Below are positions 38,945-49,100 of a stretch of DNA of 64,000 nt, piece after piece. Source of the DNA: Dasypus novemcinctus (lineage: Eukaryota > Chordata > Mammalia > Cingulata > Dasypodidae); NCBI RefSeq assembly GCF_030445035.2, contig NC_080680.1:118260228-118324227 (forward strand), read 5' to 3'. A model generated the notes under the pieces. That model was not told where the DNA came from and ran no database searches. It saw only the letters and a list, made by a program, of their open reading frames with translations. Numbering within the stretch: the first letter of the stretch is position 1; every line of letters starts with the position of its first letter. The translations under genes were made by a program, and so were the position numbers.

Positions 38945-40183
38945 CTACTTGCCCTTCTTGTCTTTCTTCTTCGCACCCTTTGAATCAGCAGATTCTGTGT
39001 CAGTATCTTTCTTGGCATCTTTCTTGGAATCTTTCTTGGCATCTTTCTTATCATCTTTCTTGGCATCTTTCTTATCATCTTTCTTGGCATCTTTCTTATC
39101 ATCTTTCTTGGCATCTTTCTTGCCATCTTTCTTGGCATCATCCTTTGGTACATTCTCTGCCTCACCAGGCTTCTTTTCATCTTTCTTATCTTTTTTACTA
39201 CCTTTCTTAGCATCTTTCTTGGCATCATCCTTTGATTCACCCTCTTTATCACCAGGTTTTTTTGCATCTTTTGCATCCTTTTTCCCACTCTTATCCTTCT
39301 TTGAATCTGCTTTTTCACCTTCAGAGTCTGTAGCTGCATCCTTCCCTTTCTTTTCATCTTTCTTGCCTTTTTTGGCATCTTTTGCTTTTTCATCTTCTGA
39401 TTCTGAAGCTGTATCCTTACCCTTTGAATCTTTCTTACCTTTTCCAGCATCTTTCTTTGGTCCTCCTTTATCACCTTCACTTGCTGCTTCTGCACCCTTA
39501 TCCTTCTTTGACTCTTTCTTACCTTTGCCAGCATCTTTCTTTGATCCTCCTTTATCACTTTCACTTTCTGTTTCTGTATCCTTACCCTTCTTTGAGTCTT
39601 TCTTACCTTTTCCAGAATCTTTCTTTGCTCCTCCTTTATCACCTTCACTTACTGCTCCTGCACCCTTATCCTTCTTTGAGTCTTTACCTTTGCCAGCATC
39701 TTTCTTTGCTCCTCCTTTGTCACTTTCACTTTCTGTTTCTGAACCCTTACCCTTTGCTTCTTTCTTACCCTTTCCAGAATCTTTCTTTGCGCCTCCTTTA
39801 TCACTTTCACTTTCTGTATCTGTGCCCTTTGCCTTCTTTGAATCTTTCTTTGCTACTTTGGCGGCATCAGCGCCTGGCTCCTTGCCTTTTTTTGAGTCTT
39901 TCTTTGCTTCTTTTGGTAAAACTGTGGGTTCTGATTCTGTATCTGAGGATTTGTCCTTTTTGTCTGCTTTTTTACCTACTGAAGGTTTCTTACTTATTTC
40001 TTCAGGGGGATGCTTTGGTACATCTGCTTCTTTAGAATCCCCTTTGGCAGGATATATTCGTTTGCCTGAAGGCTGCCTCCTGGCAGCTAAATAAACAGAA
40101 GGTCTCTCTGAAATACTCATTAAAGAACTGTGCATCCATAAAGGTCTTTTCCGAGACTGCTTGAGTTTTTCTTCATCATATTT
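38945..40183 (-). CDS. CYLC2: CYLC2 coding exon 4 (1239 nt, repeat domain)
   Basis: It begins after AATATTTCAG at 40184 and runs open to TAG at 38947-38945 (412 residues). The first part ([10 protein letters not shown], then [19 protein letters not shown]) is the conserved block. The rest is about 40% Lys. Five units of 26-28 residues start DKGG(A/S/P)KKD and end alternately in TESES or (A/V)SEG. After a less regular DEK/GKK section the C-terminus has an eight-residue KKDDKKDA repeat. The repeats explain why the opposite strand and another frame of the same strand are also open for hundreds of codons. Predicted to be disordered and highly charged. Confidence 0.96.
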   Translation of the reverse strand, partial: KYDEEKLKQSRKRPLWMHSSLMSISERPSVYLAARRQPSGKRIYPAKGDSKEADVPKHPPEEISKKPSVGKKADKKDKSSDTESEPTVLPKEAKKDSKKGKEPGADAAKVAKKDSKKAKGTDTESESDKGGAKKDSGKGKKEAKGKGSETESESDKGGAKKDAGKGKDSKKDKGAGAVSEGDKGGAKKDSGKGKKDSKKGKDTETESESDKGGSKKDAGKGKKESKKDKGAEAASEGDKGGPKKDAGKGKKDSKGKDTASESEDEKAKDAKKGKKDEKKGKDAATDSEGEKADSKKDKSGKKDAKDAKKPGDKEGESKDDAKKDAKKGSKKDKKDEKKPGEAENVPKDDAKKDGKKDAKKDDKKDAKKDDKKDAKKDDKKDAKKDSKKDAKKDTDTESADSKGAKKKDKKGK

Positions 40184-43100
40184 CTGAAATATTGGTTAGA
40201 ATAATGATGATCACTGTATGTGAGTTACACTGTCTTTATTATCACAAACCACATATATTTTAACTCCAACCCTGAAAAGACTTTAAGTTTGGAAAAAGTG
40301 GACAAATTGTAGATTTTTTAATTCATCCTGCTTTTCCAATTTCATTCTTTTTGATCAACAATAATCATATCTCATTTGGGGTCCAATTTCATTTTTGGGT
40401 GTCTTTTTAATTCCCTAGAGATTTTATGTTAGAATTGGTCATGAACTATAGTGATTCATGACATATCAGAACCTATCTTCTCAACCAGAAAAGGGCTTTT
40501 TCTTTTTTGTATATTCTATGTTCTTGAGAATTCTTGGAGTATGTTGCCTGCCCTCCATCCCTAGGCCTGTTCATAAACTAGTTGTTCTCTTGTACCTAAT
40601 TGTTCCAGGTTTCAGGCATATCTCGGTCTCTATTTCCACTTTCTAGGTCTCTAAGCTACCTATGGTTAAAGGTATTCCTCCTGCTTGCAGGATATAAAAT
40701 AAGTATTACCAAATAGATAACTGAACTAAAGGAAGTGGCAACATTCAGGGCACATGAATTTGTACAGAACAGTGCATTTTATTTTCAACTCTTAACCAGA
40801 TATTTTCCAAAGCCTAATGGCAATAATAGCTGATTTCAATAGGAATATTAACATGTGATGAAATAGATAAATTGGATAAGGAATAAAAGGAAAAGAAATG
40901 ATGATGGGAAGACACAAGAAATCTGGATAACTACTGGTGGGATATATGGACTTCAATTGAAAAAGTCGTGGTGCTACATTTATCTGGTAGATACTTTTCT
41001 TTGAAACTATTCTTATCCCATAGATGATTCCAAATTGCTAACTATTATTCTTGTGCATTGAGAAGATCAACTCTATGGTAGAGAAACATTAGGCAATATT
41101 TTTCTTCCAATGCTCAGAATCCAAAAATCTAGATTATAGAAATGAGGATACACTAAATCTTAATTAAGGTTTAATGTAACTCTGTGATTCAACTAAGAGG
41201 ACTTCTACAGCTAGGGAGCTTTTCCTAAATGTTCATATTAACTATAGCTTTAGGGTCTTCAACTCTCTGTGATTGTTAGTTATATATTTTGTGCAAGTGG
41301 GGAGTACTGAGCGAATAATTAGTTAATGTGAAATAAGGAGACATCTGACAGTGAAATGTAAATAAAATATGTCTACTTTCCCCTATGACCATTTAAATTA
41401 AATTATATTAAAATGAAATGTAATATTTAAGTTCTTATTTGCACTAGCCTTATTTCAACTGTTCAGCAGCTGTATTGGAATGCAAAGATCTAAAATATTT
41501 TCATCATTGCAGAAAGTTCCATTGGTCTGCACTGATCTACAACATATACAATTAAATATAATTTCACAACTTTATTACCAGTAAAACTACGTAATTTTTT
41601 TTTTCATACTTACAGGAATTGCATTATTATCTCGTAATTGGGAAGGTTTTGATCTCCTTTTCTTTCCTGGTCGGGGTGGTTTGGGAAATGCTAGGGCAAA
41701 GTGTTGCTGATTCCATGACTTTTTGCTTAATTCGCTGACTGAAATAAGTAAGAACAAAACATGCACTTGGGAGTAAATGGTTAGAACTTAATCAGAATTA
41801 TAATGGCAGTAAGTGAAGTACATATCAGGTAAACACATAAATAAATGAATCAAATTATGGGTTACTTTATTTGCTAGTTATTGAATTTCTCTGTTGCTAA
41901 TATGAGGAAAAAACATCCCCTTTTTCTGATCCAACCAGTGTTGTGTATAACTATATAAAGTAGTCATTGTGAAAACAATATAGCCTATGTCGAAATGGAA
42001 AGAGTTTTCTGATTCCTTTTAAATTTTTCCCTCTCTTCCTGTTTATATTTTTGCTTTATGCTCTTTTGGTTAGAATGCAATTTCACTGAGAACAGAAATA
42101 TGCTATCTACTTCTGAAGCCCCCAAAGCACATAGCACAGAGCCTGGCATAAAACAGTCGGTGAAATTAAGACCGAATTCAAGTGTTAATCTCTAAAATCC
42201 CCTTAGTTATTCATCATTTTTTCAAGCTACAAGAGTTAACTACTAAACACCTAAGAGAAGTGCATTGCTATGGTGCCTTTTTTAATTTTAAGAAAATTGA
42301 CAAATCAAGGATATCTGCAGAAGGGTTACCAGGAGGGTGAAGTTACCTGGTAATTATAGTAGAAATGGGTCAGAACATTTGAGTTACCATTGAGACCAAT
42401 GAGATATATTATCGCTGTATTTAAATCTTGGAAGTATTGTCTGTAAGAGGAAATAGACTTATCTCGTGAGTCTTCTAAAGAAAGAATCAGGGTTAATGGG
42501 ATAAATTCACAGAATGTCAAGAGGATATAAGCTCAATCAATATATGAAGGAAACCACATGATAATTAAGGCTACTCAACATCAGATAGCCTGGCCTTGTG
42601 CAGTATTAAAGTTTTGGTCAATTATAAGCTGGGTATAATCTATCAAGAATGTAATAGAAGAGCTTCCTGACATTGGCACAAAGGTATTTCTTCAATTTCC
42701 ACATTGTCTTTCAACTGAAGATTATCGATTGTATGATTTCCAGCATAAAATGTGTCACCTCCATGTTGCAGAACATATTTGCTTAACTGTTCTTGATTTA
42801 AAACAACAAAAATCGTATTACTGTGTTTCACTGAGCATGTGAGAAAGGTGCTATGGAAATAAAATATTATGTTTTTAATAATATACCATGGCAGTGTCTG
42901 CTTTTTTACTTAGAATGGAGGATAATAATCCCTTAACACTAAAATTAATTATGTTTTTTTTTTTAAATGAATAGTGAACTCTAAGAGAAAATTCTTACCT
43001 GGAACGTAATTATCATATGTCCCGAAGTTTATTTTTCGGCTATTAAAATAAAAGAACAATAATTTAATTCATCATATACAAAGTCAATGTATGTAATGAT

Positions 43101-46100
43101 TATTATTATCCATTTTGCCACCAACAACTTGGAAAGTATTTTGCTTTCTCAGATCTCTTATAGTATATACTTATTTTATCCCTTGGAAAATAAAGATGAG
43201 TGATTCTGTGTTTTAAACACAGACTTGAAAAGAATAAAATATGGTGGATCAAAATATGCAAAAACATACCTGCTTGCTACATCTGAAATATACTACATTT
43301 TTTTAAAAGTTGTAAAACCATAGTTGAATTAATTTCTCCATCCTATGCTTCAAATAATTTTTCAATTGAATTTGAAACCAAAACATTTTTAAAAACACTG
43401 TGGAAACATCCTCAGAACTTAACAAACTCCCTATCATGAAATGAGTCGGTGAATGAGTTTGTGTGTATGTGTGTAGGAGACAGAGTGTATAACACAAGAA
43501 TTTATTTGGAATTTGATTTTTGGTTCTATTAGAAAGTCTGAGAAATTATCCAGATTGAAAAATAAATTCTTCATTTAGAAGTTCCCATTTGTTTTAGTAC
43601 TATGTGAACAAGCTTTTTCCCTTGATGGGTTTTTAATCTAACTTTTTATTTATATTTAACACTGACAAGTAGATCGGTCAGAGAATGATTCCTTCATATT
43701 GGCACATTACATTGGGTGCATACAGTCATTGATAAGCAGGAGTGATTTTGTGCTTATATACACACACAAACACATGCACACACACAAATTCTCACACAAT
43801 GTTTTACTTATATTGACACACTTGAAACTTTATGTAAGAAGAAAATGAAAGTGTCTTGATATCTTAATTAAAGCTCTAGTTCCCAGCACAAACCTGGCAT
43901 GTAGTTATTACTATATGAAAGTTTGAATTAATCTACTAAAATTTGGGATGTATTAACCAATAAGTTATCTGGTCTAGTTATCTGGTTAGTTTCTTAACTA
44001 AGAAAATGCACCAAAAATATTTGCCCCACTATAACCAAATCTCTGGTTTTGAAGCCAGCCTATACAATTTTATACACTGCAGAAGAAATTTTAAAGCTCA
44101 ACAATGATTACAAACTGTTCTGTTTGAAACACTCTGAAAGAACTCGCTCAGGTTCATGAAACAATTTTAAACTCAAAACTGATGGTATTTAGGTAAGAGC
44201 CATTCATTCCTAGTATAAACTCCAGGGTATGTTTTGTGATCACAAAAGCACTGAATTACAAATCAACAAGATAATCTAGAAAATACCATGACATTTGAAA
44301 AATAAATAGCACTTTATAAGTAGCTTGTGACCAAAGAGAAATCACAATGTAATTTTTTTAAAAAATTAATTTAAATTTTTAATTATCTTTTTTAAAGTTA
44401 AGAGATGACACAAAACGTTACAGTAAAAAACATAAGAGGTTCCCATGTACACTACCCCCCACCCTTCCCCCATCATTTTTTAAATTGTGCTTTTTGAAGA
44501 TACATAGATTACAAAAATATGTTACATTAAAAAATATAAGAGGTTCCCATAGACCCTCCCCACCCCACCCCCACTCCTCCCACATCATACAACGTCTTTC
44601 ACCATTGTGGCATATTCATTGCATTTGATGAATACAATGTAATTTTAAAATAAAAGCAACTGAACTATAACAAGAACATTATTTATTAAATATTGTGGGA
44701 TAATGCTTGCAATGCGTGAAGGAAGATTTATTGTCTTATATTAGAAAAGCAAAAACAAAAACAAAAAATTAAAATCAAGTTCCCAGTTTAAAAATTAGGA
44801 AATATTAATTAATTAAAATGTAAGTAAAAGGATGAGAATAGTAAAGATATGAGTAAAATCAGTAGAATAGAAAACAGAAAGTTAGAATAAAATTAAAAAC
44901 ACAGAAGTTTGTTCCTTGAAAAGAATATTAAAATTAATAAACTCCTAACAAGACTGTGAAGAAAAAAATAGAGGGAAAATACAAATTACCAATATCAGAA
45001 CTCTTACAGATTTATAACTATGTATTTTTTAAGGGATAGTAAGAAATATCATTGACTACTCTATTGCAATAAATTTAACAATTTGCATGAAATATTGAGA
45101 ATAAAAACTTCATTTATTTTCCAACACTGACACATAGTGAGATAATTTGAGTAGCCCTAGAACTCTTAAATGGATTGAATTGATTATCAAAACCTTCCCA
45201 GAAAGAAAAGCTCATACTCAGTTTTTCAAATGAATCAGAAAGTTGAAGAAAATGCATACTAACTATACACAAATTTTTCAGAAACCAAAAGAGGGGAGCA
45301 AGCTATGCAACTCATTGTTAAGACCAATATATATAACCCTAACACTAAAACTCTCAAGTATATTACAAAAAATACATGGCACGGACAAATATTATATAAA
45401 CACAGATGCAGAATTCCTTAACAATACATTAACAATTTCAACTGAGCAATTATACCTGGATACTAAATCATGATCATTTGAGGTTTAATCCCAAGAGCAT
45501 GAGGATGACGGAATCTACATAAATCAAGGGAGTCACTCAAAATGAAAAAAAAAATTTTAAGAAAATCATCTGATTATCTCAAATTATGGGGGAACATAAT
45601 TTGTTCATAATAAGAACTCTCAGAAATTTATGAATATAAAACATCTTCCTCAAACTAATAAATATGTTTCACAGTTAAAATCAAACATAATAGTGAAATA
45701 ATGACTCTTTTCTCTCTAAATCATAAACTAGGCGGGAATGTCCACTTTCATCATTTATATTCAAGCATTTTAATCCAGGTTTTATTTTGTTCTATAAGAC
45801 AATAAAAGCAAGAAGATTAGAACAGAAGAAGAAATAAAGTTGTCTTTACTCACAGTGATTTAATTGGGTAAATAAAAAATCCAAAAAATAGCCAAAAACT
45901 TTTATAATAGTAATAAAACTGCTAAGTGAATTGAATAGGATTATTTGATAGAAGTTCTTTACTATACAAGCTGATTATATTTCTATACACAAGGAAAAAT
46001 TTGAAAGTGAAATTTAAGGAAACAATATAATCAGAAATAAAATGAAAATATCTCATAAAATACCCCAAACAAATTTCCATCAAAATTTTTTGTAGAAACA

Positions 46101-49100
46101 AATAAGCTTCTAAAGTTTATATGGAAATTCAAAGCAGCCAAAATCATCTTTAAAAATAAGAAAAGATGAACAATGTTGTATTCTAAAACATAGACTTTCA
46201 TTAAATATATGATTGGGCAGAGAGTTATGGATGTAAGGATAGACCAACACATCAAAGGAACAAAATAGAGAATCCCATCTATAAATATATATTTCTCTGG
46301 TCAAATTTCTATTGACAAAAAGAACCAAAAGTATTTCATGGGTAAATGAAAGACTTTACAAAAATTGTTACTGGATATTCTGGGTAATTTTATAGAGAAA
46401 AAAAATACATGTTAACTCCTGATTTCTAAAACCCTTAAACTCCAAGTGAATGAAAGAATGAAACACATTCTATGTTTTCCATAATAAGGAATTTTTAGAC
46501 CACCTAAAGCAAGTATTCCTTAAGTCATCTAAAGCATTACACAAAGAAGAAAATGACTGATGAAATGGAACAATTAAAATGATCTACTCGTCAACTGAAT
46601 TCAGCGTATTAATATTTTATAAAAATAAATATAAGTAAATAATAAAAAAATCAAAATATATTAAGATATTAAAACTTGTATTAAGAGTTGTATCCGGAAT
46701 ATATTTTTAGAAGCTCCCATACTTAAAAGCAAAAGGACAAATGACCATTGATAAATTGAGCAGGGGCTTAAACTGTACTTCTGAAAACATAAAAATGTCC
46801 AAAAAGCACATGAAAACATCCCCACCATTAATTGTCAGTGGGCAATGCTCATTCAAACAACAAAGTGATACCACCTTACAATGACTAGAATAGACTAAAT
46901 TAGAGATTGATGACACCATAATCAGCAAGGGCATGGACACCCTGACGTGATCTGCACTGGTCGTATGTAATGGTACAAACACTTTGGAATATTATTTGGT
47001 AATTTAAAAATAAAGTTAACCATATATATCCTCTATCGATTTAGCATTTGTATTAGTAACTGTTCATCCCAGAAAAGTTTTACAAAAAGACTTGTACAAA
47101 ATGTTTAAAACAGCTTGATTCATAAAAACTCCAAACTAAAAGCAATCCAAATGCCCAACTACAGGGGAATGAACAATTAAGTGTGACATGTTCAAAAGAT
47201 GAAGTACTGCTCAACAATCTAAATTAATGAGTCACTAATACATGCAACATGGCAACTCGGATGAATCTCAAAATTACAACACTGAAAGAAAAATCCAGAA
47301 ACCCATGAGTGTATATTGTTGGATTTCATTTGCATGAATTTCAAGAGTAAGCAAGACTACATATAGTAACTGAACAATTGGAGGCTTTACCATTTTCTGG
47401 TATAGTGGAAAATTTCTACATGTTGGTTTAGCGCCAGTTAAATTAGGGTTAATGACTACGACAATTCAACAGCTTTAGATTTCTTGCCTTTTTACTGAGG
47501 AAAGTTTACAGGACTCCAAAGTAGCAACATAAACAAAACCCTAGTCCCTACTTTCTAGGTAAATTTACGTATCAGCCATAGGAAAGTAAATCAGTCTAAT
47601 CTGGAAGTAGATGTCAATGCCCCATCTTCCCCATATCTGGTTTGGCTGAGGAAAGCAGCTCTTCCCCTGTCTCTCTTAGGCAATCAGGAAATCCTCTAGA
47701 CCAGACTTCATTAAAATTCACTTTTGAAGTTTCTCATTTTTTAAAAATGCAAACTGTTAGTTTTTCTTTTATTATTTTTTTATTTGATACTATTTTTTCA
47801 TATGAATGGAAATGGACTTCCATATTTTTAATTAAGGGCCTAAGACATTTAAGATGATTAAATTTAATCAAACACATAAGCCACATGTCTACCTAGACTG
47901 CAGGCCTATCTTCCAATTATTTCAAATTCAATCCCAAGAATAAATTGTAAGGTTTTTGAGTCAGAGAAGTTTCCTCATTGTCCGCAATGTGAAATGCCAT
48001 GTGTTTGTCACCTATAGAAAGGAAAACTAGGTATAGGTTTCCCTAATTAAAAATCTGAGATATCTCAATGTAGAAGACTTTGGGGCTTGATTTTTCGGAG
48101 AATAATATGCTTCTGTATCTATATAGAAAATACGTCCTATATGTTTTTAACAAGATAAATATTTAACTATCTCTTTGACTCACTTTTTCCTTTTTGTCTT
48201 AAATAATTTTAATCTAAATGCAAATATGCATACCTTTATTCTTGTCTCTAACAGTATCTCTGCTTGAATAACTTATAAAAATATTGACTAAATTGAAGAA
48301 AGGGCTTTAAATAATCTGTCTTCTTCAGTTTTGCGAGCATTATCCACAGAGATCTTGTCTGTGTGACCCTCCCAGATATCTGGCCATTGTGTTTTGAATT
48401 CTGCACTAGCTGCAGGGCAAAGGGATTTGACAGAAAGCTTTCGAGGTACTGATTGGGGTTCCCAGTCACACTTCCTGTATTTGCTACGTGAAGAGTGAAA
48501 GATGGCTCACAGTGTGGTGGGATGAGATTTTTGCCTTTCACTAACATTTTCTAGAGCAGAGGTTCTCACCTTGAGTTAACATTGATTTAGCAATATCCAA
48601 AGAAATATTTGGTTATCACAGTTGTGGGTGTGTGCGTGTGTGTATGTGGGGGTGGTGGACAGTGCGGGGGATGGTACAGGTTTTAAATGGGTAGAGGCCA
48701 GAGATCCTACTGAGCATCTAACAACGCTCAAACACGCTCTTCCCCCCAATGAAGAGTCCTCTGACTTCAAAGGGCTGTAGTGCCAAGGTTGAGAAGCCCT
48801 GTTATAAGTCAAAACACATCCTTAGCCAGGATAGTAAGGGAGGATTTCGTTAATGCGACTCAACGGAGAGAAACGTACTTTAACGTTCAGATGCGCTGGA
48901 TGGGGAAGCTAACAAGGGAAGTTTAAAAGCTCAGAATTTTATATACCCTATCTGATGGCCAAGCTTAGTAAGGACCTCTCCCACTTCCTTCATCAGTGTT
49001 AGAAATGGAAGGCCAAGCTGACTGGCACAACCTGAGCTGGAAGCCAAGAACAAAAAGAGGTGTGATTCCTGAGTGGGATGTTGAGGTTTGGTGTTGCAAA

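Noticed and set aside
38926..39648. 240-codon Lys/Arg/Met-rich frame on the minus strand
   Set aside because: It is the shifted frame of the CYLC2 repeats. It lacks the conserved cylicin N-terminal block and does not splice in phase.
38949..40094. 381-codon frame on the plus strand
   Set aside because: It is the exact antisense of the CYLC2 repeat exon, made almost wholly of Ser, Phe, Leu and Pro. It is open because A/G-rich repeats of three-fold period leave no stops on the other strand.
43271..43283. A possible 13-nt CYLC2 microexon with good splice signals
   Set aside because: Including it would shift the frame between exon 1 and exon 2, while direct joining of those exons gives the conserved N-terminus.
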